Of a stretch of 64,000 bases of DNA, positions 32,440-42,713 are shown piece by piece (the first letter of the stretch is position 1; each line of letters opens with the position of its first letter). Below the pieces are notes generated by a model that was not told the origin of the DNA, ran no database searches, and was given only the letters and a program-made list of their open reading frames with translations. The DNA is from Adiantum capillus-veneris (Eukaryota > Streptophyta > Polypodiopsida > Polypodiales > Pteridaceae). The translations under genes were made by a program, and so were the position numbers. Where the stretch lies: contig CM043969.1 of NCBI GenBank assembly GCA_014529385.2, positions 16,690,446 through 16,754,445 on the forward strand, read 5' to 3'.

Positions 32440-33250
32440 CATGTGAGAAGTCCAAACTTGTTTTCATTACCCAAGATCCGACAAAGACTGAGGAATATGT
32501 ACTTAAGGAGATTCTCAAGGAATTCAAGGATATATTTTCCTGGACATATTATGATATGAAAGGTGTTCCACCTTCCATGGTGCAACACACAACTATCATG
32601 AATAGCATGGCTAAACCAGTCCAACAACGACCCTACCCAATGAATCCTAAGTATGCAAAGATTGTTCAAGAAGAGATTGAAAAGTTTGTTAAATGCGGAT
32701 TCATATACCCTATTGAGCACTCAAAATGGGTGTCTCCAATAGTTAATGTGCCAAAAAATAATGGGAAACTCAGAGTGTGCGTGGATCTGAAGAAGGTCAA
32801 TGCCACCACTAAGAGAAACCATTACCCCTTGCCATATTCGAAACATGTTCTTGAAAGAGTTGCAAGGAAGGAATCTTATAGCTTTTTAGATAGGTACTCT
32901 GGTTACAAGCAAAACACAATTGCACTAGAGGACCAAGCTAAACGTGCTTTTATAACCGAATTTGGAGTGTTCACATTTTGTGTTATGGCTTTTGGCTTAA
33001 CCAATGCCCCTGCTACCTTCCAAAGATTAATAAACATTGCTTTTAGGAAATATTTGAGGGATTTTTGTGAATCTTTTTTAGATGACCTTTATACTTATTC
33101 TTCTTGGAAAGAACATCTATCATGTTTATGAAAGGTGTTTGAAAAGTGCAAACTGTATCACATTGCCAATTTTAGGTTAAACATAGAGTCATTTTAGAGC
33201 ACATAGTGTCCAAATATGGAATTTCCATAGATGAGCGTAAAATTATATTT
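32440..33250 (+). pseudogene. Reverse transcriptase of G2
   Basis: It runs from FKDIFSWTYYDMKG through KNNGKLRVCVDLKKVN, FLDRYSGYKQ and GLTNAPATFQ to the catalytic box FLDDL (FLDD at 33,075-33,086), both Asp present. The open reading ends at 33,129; past this, the C-terminal part is in other frames with stops. Ty3/gypsy type by order and wording. Confidence 0.85.
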
Positions 33251-34000
33251 TAAACTTTGTCGAGATAGCTCGCCCATTGTACAAGCTTCTTATTGAGTTC
33301 CACTGGACCGCGGAGTGTGACCATGCTTATGAGTTATTAAAAAGGCCTTAACAAGTGCTCCCATCCTACGAGTGTCCGATTGGAATTTAATTTTTTATGT
33401 GCATATTAATGCATGAAACTTTGTTATTGGGTGTGTTCTAGCTCTACCAAGAGAACATAAATTGGACTACCCCATTAGCTTTTCAAGTCGTCAATTAAAT
33501 GATGCTTAGAGGAACTACACCACTACAGAGCAGGAAGGTTTAGCTATGATTTACGCAATAAAGAAATTTCGCTACTACCTTCTTGCCAACAGGTTTGTTT
33601 TCTATGTGGATCATCAAGCATTGCTGTATCTAGTAATTAAACCTTGTTCCACGAGAAGAACTACACGATGGTTATTAATTCTTCTTGGGTTTAATTTTAT
33701 TGTTGTGGTGAGACCTGGTAAAAGACATGTCATGGCGGACCATTTGTCTCGCAAACCCAATGGTGAATCCCCTACTGGAATCGATGATGAATTTCCCGAT
33801 ACTTCCCTATTCTTAGTCAAGACCATGTCTGAATGGAGTGGGAAGATTGTGAACTTTTTAGTTAATGGTTTTCCGCCCAAAGAGATTCGTAAGGATATAG
33901 CTCAAAAATTATTAAAGGAATGTGAACCTTATTCTCTAATTGCAAGAACTTTCTACAATCTAGGAAGGGTGATATTCTTAGACGTTGTGCTTGTGAGGAT
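33250..34000 (+). pseudogene. RNase H of G2
   Basis: Fragments of the RNase H start (HINAXNFVIGCVLAL-type, about 33,395-33,450) are broken by stops. The second half is open (33,546-34,019): MIYAIKKFRYYLLANRF, FYVDHQALLYL, then PGKRHVMADHLSRKP. The equivalent region of G4 (42,125-42,367) is very similar, so G2 and G4 are related lineages. Confidence 0.75.
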
Positions 34001-34950
34001 GAGTATTTATACATACTGAAAGAAGCCCACATGGGTATAGCCGGAGGACATTTTTCAGGGGAACTAACTGCTAAAAAGGTGTTGCAATCAGGCTATTGGT
34101 GGCCTACCTTATTCAAGGATGCATCACTTTTTGCAAAAGGGGGTGATGAATGCCAATGTTACAAGATCACACAACAAAAGGATAAGATTCCCTTACATCC
34201 TATTAAAGTGACTCAACCATTTGAAAAATGGGGTTTAGACTTTGTAAGCCCAATTAGTCCGGCAGCTCGTAACACTCAATCTTGATATATTATTGTTGCC
34301 ACTAACTATGTTACAAAGTGGGAAGCCAAGGCGACATGCAAGGCTGATGCAAGGTCAATTTCTAAGTTTCTCTTTGAGAACATTATTACACGATTTGGTT
34401 GTCCCTTTGAGATTGTGAGTGACAATGGTACTCATTTTATAAATGGAGTGATAAAGGAACTCACGAAAAACTTCATGATAGCCCACCATAATTCTACACC
34501 TTATTATCCACAAGTAGATAGCCAAGCTAAGAGCATTAACAGACTTTAATTTCTATCTTGACAAAAATAGTGGAAGCTCATCGCATAGATTGGGATTTGA
34601 AGTTGACATCAGCTCTATGGGCTTATTGTATTGCTTACAAAGTGGCTATTAATTGTACACCATTCAAGATGGTATATGGCCAAGAAGCAGTTATGCCATG
34701 GGAGTTTGTAGTTCCTAGTCTGTGGGTAGCTTCAGAAGAAGGTTGGAATGGTAACCCTTTAGTTGAGCGTTTATATATCCCTGAGAGGTTAGATGAAGAA
34801 AGACAATTGACTGTGCAAAATGCACTTGTGGAGAAAGATAGGAGAAAAAAATGGTTTGACCGTCTGTTAAAGAACAAGGATATCAAGATTGGGGATAAAG
34901 TCCTTATGTATGGAGTGCATAACAAGAAGAAAAATTTGAAATTTTAACCT
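34001..34950 (+). pseudogene. Integrase of G2 (DDE glutamate replaced)
   Basis: The zinc-binding region (GGHFSGELTAKKVLQSGYWWPTLF) has lost part of the CC pair. The core has WGLDFVSPI and VSDNGTHF with both Asp residues, but the third motif reads DSQAKSINRL followed directly by a stop (34,516-34,549), with Lys where Glu is expected. The C-terminal part continues to 34,945 (GYWAYK-type WAYCIAYKVAINCTPFKMVYG, then KIGDKVLMY). Confidence 0.8.
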
Positions 34951-35154
34951 AGGATGCGCGTAGATGATAACAACCAAATGCACTATTGATTGGGGGACTG
35001 GAAGTGTCACAACACACAAACCAACTCTTAGCCTTTCCAAGCGATTGTCCCTGAGATATCACATCCTGAGGAAATACAACCCAAAACATTGCATGTCCAA
35101 GGGGTTGAACCATTTGTACCTACAACCCAACCCTCTAGAGGTTCAACTTCTCTA

Positions 35155-35854
35155 GTTGAAACAAAGCATGAGACACATAAGACTCATAATAATATAACAA
35201 AGAAAACATACAAATGGGTCCCTAAAGCATCTTTAGTGGCCATTTTTTATGCTAAAAAACAAAAGCCTTGTAAGAGACACCCCAATTTGCTTTAAGAAAT
35301 GTAAGAAAATGTCGTGTTGGATTCCTAAACGACCATTGGAAGCCCAAGGCTACTATGAAGGGAATGGTCAAATCTGGGTGCCTTAACGTAAATTGTGCTC
35401 TTATTACTCACCTACAGACCCATGTGAGTCAAATCCTGAAACAATAAATCCAATTAAAGACCCTGGGAAGGGAAAGATCACAGAATACTATACACCTGAT
35501 TTGAAGCTACTTTGGGTACCCAACCGAGAACGACTTGTAACGCTCGGCTCAAACATAGAAAAAATAAATGAAGCTTCTTCCTCTTCATGTAGTTCTTCTA
35601 CAAAAACACAAGCTTCTTCACAACTTCCACCTACCACCAAAATTGTACAAAAAAACAAGGAAAGAATAGCACCTCCCATTGTAAATCCATCACCTAAAAC
35701 AACGTTTCAAGTAAAATCATGGGAGAGTACCTTGCCACCCTTGCAACTAGATAAAACGCCTAGGGTGGTGAAAAACTATTGGTCAAAGTCTTCACTCATT
35801 ACAACTTGGAACAATTGGTTTCAAAAGATGACGACATTGTTCCAAAAGGTGTGA
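35155..35854 (+). pseudogene. ORF downstream of integrase in G2 (W-[VI]-P-K repeats)
   Basis: Pieces at 35,089-35,295 and 35,393-35,854 match the end of the D ORF. Recurrent WVPK/WIPK-like motifs (KWVPKAS at 35,214; LLWVPNRE at 35,510) are spread over a basic, Ser-rich protein with no recognised domain. It sits between integrase and the polypurine tract, the place where Athila-type elements may carry an additional gene. No membrane segment is visible, so I do not call it env-like. Confidence 0.6.
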
Positions 35855-35861
35855 TCTACCC

Positions 35862-35875
35862 AAGGAAGGGGGGAA
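35862..35875 (+). other. Polypurine tract of G2
   Basis: AAGGAAGGGGGGAA is followed by TGTTTGTTGACATCC, the likely LTR start at 35,876. Confidence 0.65.
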
Positions 35876-35945
35876 TGTTTGTTGACATCCATCTTTCACT
35901 TGCTCCCCTCTTGACCTTCCTCCCTAACCTCTCAATCTCCCAATC
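35876..35945 (+). repeat. Remnant of the 3' LTR of G2
   Basis: Only the first bases of the presumed LTR are present before minus-strand G3 coding sequence begins. No partner copy is in the window, so the boundary is uncertain. Confidence 0.35.
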
Positions 35946-37780
35946 TTAGGGAATGTGTTGCTCTACTTTGTTCTTGAGCTCTTTGATATGGACTTGGTTA
36001 TTTTCAATGATGTTCATCCTGTCTTCAAGCTTGCCTTGGAGATAATCAATCACTTGTTCCAACTCTCGAGCTTTAGCAATGGGGCTAAGAGTTGATGTTT
36101 GCATCTTCTCCGTCATCATCTGCATCTGCTTTGCATATTCATTAACCTGGATGATAACTTCATCCGTTGTTTCCCATTCTTTAGATTCTACCTGAGGTTG
36201 TTTAGAAGGTCCAGCAGATTTGGCATGTAGCTCTTTAGATGGTTCAATGGATTTTGCTTGAGGTTTTGTAGATGGTTCAGCTAATTCTACCTGAGGTGTT
36301 GTAGAAGGTTCAGCTTCATGTTTGTCTTTTTCCTTGGGCTCTTCATTACTAACTTCCTCCTCTTGTTTCTCTTCACCTTTTGTTTCATCACCTTCGTTGG
36401 ATTTGTCTATTGGTGAAGGGCTTGGACTAGGACATGGTTGATCTTCTTGTATGGTGTAGCGGGTGAAGGTGGTCTTGGAGACATCTCTCCTTGTTCCTAC
36501 TGTGGTTCAGTCGGTTTTGCAGCTTCTGTTTGCTATGTTTGTTGCACAATTGACTCTTCTCTCGCTTTTCTTTGCGCTTTTAAATCCTCTTGTATCTTCA
36601 GGGATTCAGCTTTTTCATACATCCTCTTGAGCAGGTCCTTTGGATCTTCTTCTCTAGGTTCTTGGTTCTAGGACCCTTGATTTCCCTTGGACTCCATGAT
36701 CTTGGGTTCTGACCTGCAGCTTGGCGACTTCTTTCATAAGATTATTTCTCTCTTTTGAACCTTGATTTTTTCTGTTGAGGTTCTTCTTGATGGGCTATGG
36801 CTGCTCTTCTTTTTATTTCTTCTCTCCTTGCCCTTGTTTCTTTGTTATCATAACTCTCTTCATTGCTATGGGCTTCAGGTGAGCTTTTTGCTAATTCTTC
36901 ATCTGATTTACAGATTCTTTTCTTCTTTGATATAGTGTCTCGTGGAGAGGCTTGAGCTGTGACTATCCATGTATTTTAATATGGGCTTGCGGCAAGTTAT
37001 CGGCCATCCCAGTGGCATGGTATGGAATCCGGGTTAGAACTTCTGAAGCTCCCAGATATGTTACTCTTCCTTCCTTCTTTGTGCTCTTGAGTGTTGTAAG
37101 AGCACATGATCTATTGTTTGTCTTGTTGTTGATTTCAATACCTGCGTGAAGGTGGTTGCAACCGTATAATTTGGAGTAGTGTATCTTGGTGGTCTCTTTG
37201 TGAGGAAGTGGAAGTGCTAGTGATAGAGATGGGCAGGATCCTCCACTTGCTTTAAAATAAGGCCAGAGAAGGTGGCGGCAACTGTATCCTTTGTGAATGT
37301 TCCAGCTGTCTTCCTATCTCTGGCCCTCATTGTCATACCTTCAGTGGGCAGTTTTAGTGCTTCAGCCACTATGTCTTTGTTAATGACCACTGCGGCTTTT
37401 TGTCCTTGCTAATCTGTGATCTGGGCAAATCGATCATCTTTGATTGTTGACAATAGTTCATAAGCTTTTTGGAAGTCTACTCCACATGGCTCTTAATCAT
37501 AAAATTCTCAAAGTCCTAACCTTCTGTTGGCTTCTTTTGTTGTTCGCTTCACAGCTACATCATACATTTCTTTGGGTAGCATATGCAACTCTACCTAATT
37601 TCCATCTTCACTCTTGCATCTGTCGGTGAAGACTGTGGTGTTGTGTTCTTCAAACTGTTCTTTTGATAGGAAGGCTACCTTGGCCATTTTCACTGAACTC
37701 GGCTCCAACTGATATGGTGGCAAATAACTCCAAATTTGGATAGAAGAGCCTTTAGTGCATTTTTGGACAAAATCTAAGAT
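35946..37780 (-). pseudogene. G3 ORF: gag-like or leader ORF with coiled coil
   Basis: On the minus strand the reading is nearly open over long stretches with several stops. From the 5' end it reads FLSKEQFEEHN, then MTMRARDRKTAGTFT. The last third is Lys/Glu/Pro-rich with an 11-residue tandem repeat (36,180-36,311) and ends in a predicted coiled coil (MQMMTEKMQ ... ELEQVIDYLQGKLEDRM ... KELKNKVEQ). I recognise no capsid domain or zinc knuckle. Its position after a G0/G4-type leader suggests the first ORF of a gypsy element. The downstream part is missing where G2 begins. Confidence 0.45.
36180..36311 (-). repeat. 33-bp tandem repeat, four copies
   Basis: Units begin at 36,180, 36,213, 36,246 and 36,279. 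On the minus strand they encode an 11-residue unit, e.g. EPSTTPQVELA and EPSTKPQAKSI. All four are in phase. Confidence 0.75.
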
Positions 37781-38045
37781 TTTCTTGATCTTTTGGGCTC
37801 ATATTTAATATGTTTCATGAGATAGATGTGTACAAGTGATAGGTGAAGCAAAATGATGATTTTCAAGCCAATTCTGCACAAAAGTAAATAATTGTATTAT
37901 TAACAACAATTGTATTTTTTGCTTGAAAAGACAATTTTATGACCTACACATCTTCATTACATCTAAAACAAAGTCCTAAATTGAGTTTGGTAAGATTTGG
38001 TCATGTCGGCATCACTTCTTACTCTTGTCGACTCCAAAATCACCA
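37781..38045 (-). other. Leader of G3 with palindrome half-sites
   Basis: GTAAATAATTG followed by TATTATTAAC lies at 37,884-37,904. The phrases around it resemble the G0 and G4 leaders. At 38,030-38,045 the minus strand reads TGGTGATTTTGGAGTC, a possible primer-binding site, and its complement looks like a tRNA T-arm and acceptor end. Confidence 0.45.
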
Positions 38046-38050
38046 GTTTT

Positions 38051-39210
38051 TGTTACTACTTGGTGTGTAGAGTTTTTTGGTCACTTTTGAAGCCATGGAC
38101 TTGTCCGTTACATAGTCCAAATGTTGCTCATCTAGTTTGGGCTCAATCGAAGTCACTTTGACTCCATATGCCAAAATTCACGCTTTGTAGTCTTTGAGAT
38201 GTTTCCTGCTGTGAGAGAGCTTGCCTTGAGTTTTTCCTTGAAACCATCTAGGTACATTTTGTATAGACCTTGTCTATAAGCTGCCCGTGGAGTTAGAATT
38301 CAATTCTGACATGTGGCATAAACCTAGATTATCTACTTGGGGACCCCCTCAACCCTTGCCAAATGGTCATCTAATGATCTTGAAGTGTTCTACTATCTAG
38401 GGGCATACTACAGTTCAAGACTTGTCCAATTCGGTTGAGTTGACAGGCCGATATGGTCGTTTTTGGTTCGTCGGAATTCGTACATAGCTAGGATTCTAGG
38501 GTTTTTTCCTAGGCCTAGACCTACTACCCAACTGTATAGAACCTCTCTTTGATGAGTTAGAACTTACCTGTCTCATGTGGAATGGCGCTCAAAATGGGCG
38601 AACTGTGGACTCCGGAAATCACACGCGAAGAAGGTAGAGAGCTCTCTCCTCCAAGAGTGACTAGTGGAAATGAGGTGATTTGGGCTACCTTCGATATTTA
38701 TACTCGGACTTCCCAAACTTATTTTTCCCCAGATTCCCCCGCTAGTCCTAATAGGTCGTGAAATCTTCGTCAGACTCAAAACTGTCCTCAATCGAGAACT
38801 CTGTTAGCTCATTCTGCAAGAATTTGCAAAAATAGGCCCTGGTAGCCTAATTTAGGCTTCTCGCTTCTGTTTGTCGTTGTGATTGTTGATAAATTTTTTG
38901 TGCCTATCCGTCTTCAATTTCTCCATCTGAGCTCATTTGCTATTTATTATTAATTTTTTACCTATTTATTGAAAAAAGAAAAGAAAATAATAAAATATTG
39001 AAAACACTATTTTATTACTTTATGGTGGATTTCTCCATTTTAAGCTCCAATATCAAGAAAAATTAATGAAATTAAGCGCAAAATCTATTTTTTGATATTA
39101 TATACACTAGTTACACTCATCGAGGAGATGTTATCAGCTAAAATTCCCCTGCAGATAATTTTTAAGGGCATTATTATGTAAACTTGCAAAAAACCACACG
39201 TTAACATCCA
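38051..39210 (-). repeat. LTR between G4 and G3 (shared LTR)
   Basis: The right end (TGGATGTTAACG on the minus strand, 39,210) directly follows a polypurine tract, so this is the 3' LTR of G4. The left end is placed at 38,051 by the putative G3 primer-binding site, so it could serve as the 5' LTR of G3. A minus-strand TATA (TATAAATA) is at 38,695-38,702. No second copy is in the window, so both ends are inferred. Confidence 0.5.
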
Positions 39211-39231
39211 ACTTTTTCCTCCCTCTTCAAA
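39211..39231 (-). other. Polypurine tract of G4
   Basis: The minus strand reads GAAGAGGGAGGAAAAAGT directly before the LTR start. Confidence 0.6.
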
Positions 39232-39305
39232 CATTGCCCTTAACAAATGAAGTTTCCCTCCACCTCTCCTAGATGGAGTACTCCGGGATGACTATGTGCA
39301 TGGGT

Positions 39306-39830
39306 TCAACAATTGTGTCTATGCATAGCCGTGGTTGGCTCTATCATGCTTTGAAGGTCAATGAAATTTGAACCAGTATGCGGTGCAAGAGTTGGATCTT
39401 GAGTACTTAACTCAAGGGTTTTCATGGTCGAGGTTTCTTGTTGTTGTTTTCTAAATAGCAAATTTTGTAATTTGTTTGCTCTCTGTGTGATTGTACCATT
39501 TGGATGCTTTCGCACACTTATTTCCTGAGCTGTAGGTATCAATGATGATGTTTGTTGAGATTTAACTCTCCATCGGTATTTTGGTTTTCCGTTGATGAAC
39601 TGTTGTGGTGGAGTTTTGTGAGATTTAACTTTCCACTGATTCATCAGCTTTACAGTTTGTGGAGAAGATAAATGCTCCTTTGGTTTCCAAACCCACCTAG
39701 TGCTAGTTTCTCTTTTGAAAGATGTTTTTCTCTTAGTTAGTAGATGTGAAACTTTCTTAGTATGGTAGATGAATTTTTGGGCACCCAAATTTGAGATGGA
39801 TTGTCCTTGATCTGTGCTTTTGGTACTCAA
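39306..39830 (-). pseudogene. 3'-terminal reading of G4 (unknown)
   Basis: A 174-codon reading, basic and Ser/Thr/Gln-rich (e.g. KLMNQWKVKSHKTPPQQF), with an imperfect repeat of KP-YRWRVKSQQT-like phrases. It follows the second protease-like region and precedes the polypurine tract. No domain recognised. Confidence 0.35.
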
Positions 39831-39929
39831 ATTTGTCTGACTCCTTCCATGTTGCTTATAGCATTCGCTTTTCTAGAGGTTGACATAGATTGATTATTCC
39901 CTAGTTACTTTTGTGGGCGACCTCTTTTC

Positions 39930-40386
39930 CATTCCTCTTTGCTTGGTGCAATTGGAACTAAGAGTTTCCCTCCTTTAAGTGATAGCTTGAGTTGATTGGT
40001 GTCCCAATCTGGTACTATCTTGTATGTTCGCATCCATGAGATTCCAAAAATCATCGTTTCATTCATATATTCTTATGGTATGCATACAAATTGATGAGGG
40101 CATAAAAATCCATTTACTATCACATTCAAGTTGACTACTCCCAATGCCGGTGTTGGATTTTGTTGCATCCTTTGATAGCAGATATTCCCGATGTTAAAGA
40201 CTGATTCGTAGCTTTCTTGTAAGTGGAATAACTGACTGCATTCATTCGAGCTCTGGTGTCTACTAATGCATTTGTGCTATGATTGTTTAGTTGTACAGTG
40301 ATGTGAAGGTCAATTCCATCCAACCATTCATCATCCGTTGACACTGCATCATTTTGTGATTCCCATAATCTTTCATTTGGTTCCAA
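39930..40386 (-). pseudogene. Second aspartic-protease-like region of G4, downstream of integrase
   Basis: The 83-codon reading at 40,135-40,386 includes ITVQLNNHSTNALVDTRARMNAVSYSTYKK, shown here as shorter pieces: LNNHSTNALVDTRA then MNAVSYSTYKK. ALVDT[G/R]A followed by a hydrophobic strand is the retropepsin active-site pattern, here with Arg for Gly. In other frames to 39,930 follow VNLNVIVNGFLCPHQF and MIFGISWM, then DWDTNQLKLSL, which resemble the later strands and the ILG-W signature of retropepsins. It lies after the integrase C-terminus (40,400-40,900). G4 has an ordinary protease before RT at 52,620-53,090 as well. Confidence 0.55.
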
Positions 40387-41620
40387 ATTGTTGATGGAAA
40401 TAGGTGTTTGTTGATTTTTGAAAGTAGCTTTCCTCTTGAGTACTCGAAGTTGAGCTTCCTCTTGAGCTTCATCTCAATAACATGTTGTCGTTTAATCTTT
40501 CTTTGCTTTGCTGCATGCATTTTCTCTAGAAAATCATTGGTTAGTGGAAAATGGTACTTCTTTAAGTGGCATCCACTAATCCAGTTATCCATTGGTTCAC
40601 CATCTATAGTGGACAACTTAACTGCTCCACTTGGAGATATTTCTTGAATGATAAACGGTCCATTTCCCTTTTTCTTGAATTTGGAAATGTGTTGCTTAAG
40701 GGAATAAACAAAAACTAGGTCCCTTTTTTCGAAGATTTTTGTGACTAGATGTGAATCAAAAAATTGTTTCTGCTTCCATTTTTGTGCATAGATGTGAGCT
40801 ACTGCTATTAGCCTTTGTTCATCAAGCTTTTCTAAATCTTCAGGCTTCTTTGACAATTCATGTCCGGTCCACTCAAGATCTTTAGCTACCCTTAGTGTTT
40901 GCAATAGGAATTCTATCGGTAGTATGGCATCAAGATTCTGAGGGTGTAGGATTTAAAGTTGTCTTTAATGAAACTCTATACGCCCATAGAGTGGCATGTA
41001 GAGTCATTTTCCAATCAATTCGTACTGACTAACCACTTTAGTCAATATCGAGCTAAAAATTTTATTCGTGTGCTTAGCTTGTCCATTTGCTTGTGGATGA
41101 TATGGAGCGGATTTGTTATGGATGACCATAAGTTCATTCAACAAATACTTAGTTACCTCATTGAGGAATGAGTTCCCCTATCATTGACAATTTCTATTGG
41201 AAGTCCATATCTTGTGAATACATTCTCATACAAGAATGCAGTTGTGGTTCTAGCATTATTCTGCCCCGTTGGTAAAATAGTCTATGGCTACAATGATATA
41301 TTGATCTTGATTTCTATAAGCAGGTGGTTGTATGGGTCCGACAAAATCTATGTCCCATTTTGCAAAAGCTCTAGCCCCCATCATTGGTCTTAAAGGCATG
41401 CTATCTACTCTTGTTGTCATTTTGCTCGTTGGCATGCATCACACCTTTGAACATATTCTTTGGCATCTACAAAAAGTGTTGGCCACCATATGCCTACCAT
41501 TAAAATTTCTCTAGTGGTGGTTTCACTAGAAAAGTGACCTCCATCTAATCCAGTGTGTGCTTGTTCTAGAGTGGGTATATATTCATCTTCATTTTCACAA
41601 AGATGCAAATGATGATCTTT
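40287..41620 (-). pseudogene. Integrase of G4 (DDE glutamate replaced)
   Basis: The zinc-binding domain is at 41,417-41,608 (HTGLDGGHF ... CDACQRAK) with all four ligands. The core has WDIDFVGPI and VNDRGTHS with both Asp residues, then NGQAKHTNKI at about 41,058-41,087 where Lys replaces the expected Glu. The C-terminal domain is open at 40,287-40,904: FEKRDLVFVYSLKQH and GNGPFIIQEISPSGAVKL, the GPF motif typical of gypsy integrases. Stops divide the core. Confidence 0.8.
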
Positions 41621-42099
41621 TCCTCTTTAATACAATTGGTTTCCAATAAGAGCCTAGTCTATTGCTTCAGTTTCAATAGTTCTTTGGTGGCGTTTACTCA
41701 TATCCTCTAGAAATGTTCCACTTGATAAATAAGTAGCTATATAGTTACTCCACTTAGGAACTAGTGAGATTTGAAATAATGTCATGTGAGGTATGTGTGT
41801 TTGATTTCTACCATTGAAGACAATTTTTCACAAATAAGTGAACATCACTCCTCATGGTTGGCCAAAATACTCCAAGATTCAAGATCCGTTGCATAGTTTG
41901 GTCTTCTGCAAAGTGAAGTCCTACTATGGTGATGTGTGCTTGAATTAGGTATTGGGTTTTCTCCTTAGGATTAATACACAAAAGAAATATTCCATCTCTA
42001 TTTATTTTCTATAGCCTTCCAACTAGTAATTGATACATAGCCGATTGCCCAATTAATCTTGGTATAATAGAATGGGGTGTTTGAGAACTTACTTGAGTT

Positions 42100-42713
42100 A
42101 TGGTCATCATGAAACCATATTTTATTACCAACGGGGTATTATTTCCACGAAGAATAGATATGCATCTGGTAGATCATCGTCTATCCCTTTTGGTGGTTCC
42201 CTTGAGATAATCCTTGATAAATGATCTGCTCTTTGGTGTGTGGTGCCCTTTTTTACAACTACAGTGAAATCGAATTCCAAAAGAGTGATGAACCATCTCA
42301 CTATTCTCCCTGTGTTGCATGGATTGTTGGCCAAATATAATAGAGATTGGTGGTCCACAAAGAACATAAATTTGTTGGCTAATAGGTAATGTCTATACTT
42401 TTTTACGTCATAGATAATCCCTAATCCTTCTCTTTTGGTGGTTGTATAATTCTTCTATGCCACATTCAGCTGTCTATTAGCATAAGAAATGGGAAAAACA
42501 AATTTTATGTCTTCAGATTGAGCTGATATACACCCAATGGCAAAATTGGAAGCATCAAGATGTATATGGAATATCTTATTCCAATCTGGTGCTTTCAATA
42601 TTGGGGCTGAAGTGAGAGCTTGTAATGTACACATAAATCATCCATATATACTTCCAAGAAATTCCTAAGATATTCTTTGAAAGCATGGCTCATCAACCTT
42701 TGAAAGGTGGCAG
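42100..42713 (-). pseudogene. RT second half and RNase H of G4
   Basis: From the H insertion point, reading leftward: TFQRLMSHAFKEYL, then the catalytic box YMDDL (YMDD at 42,637-42,648). RNase H continues with FHIHLDASNFAIGC, REGLGIIYDVKKYRHYLL and the open reading 42,125-42,367 (FFVDHQSLLYLANN ... ADHLSR). Stops and a deletion of the RT C-terminal part separate the blocks. Confidence 0.8.
42710..42713. repeat. Target-site duplication of H (left)
   Basis: GCAG here and at 51,181-51,184. Only a 4-bp duplication restores the coding frame of the G4 reverse transcriptase exactly. Confidence 0.75.

Larger units (their letters stand above)
17343..35945 (+). mobile_element. Element G2: Ty3/gypsy, 5'-truncated and split by a nest
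   Basis: The left arm (17,343-19,770) carries gag and the right arm (30,368-35,945) the gag-PR linker, protease, RT, RNase H, integrase, a 3' ORF, a polypurine tract and only the first ~70 bp of an LTR. The two arms join in frame when F and one 4-bp duplication are ignored: the linker reads EIKT on the left and V/F-TRKE on the right, matching ETKTVTTKE in element D. The left end was lost where J abuts. It is closely related to D (57,423-64,000), which is the best guide to its missing front part. Confidence 0.8.

Noticed and set aside
35393-35854. Envelope-like gene in G2
   Set aside because: No signal peptide, membrane segment or cysteine pattern is visible; only a WVPK-type repeat is conserved.
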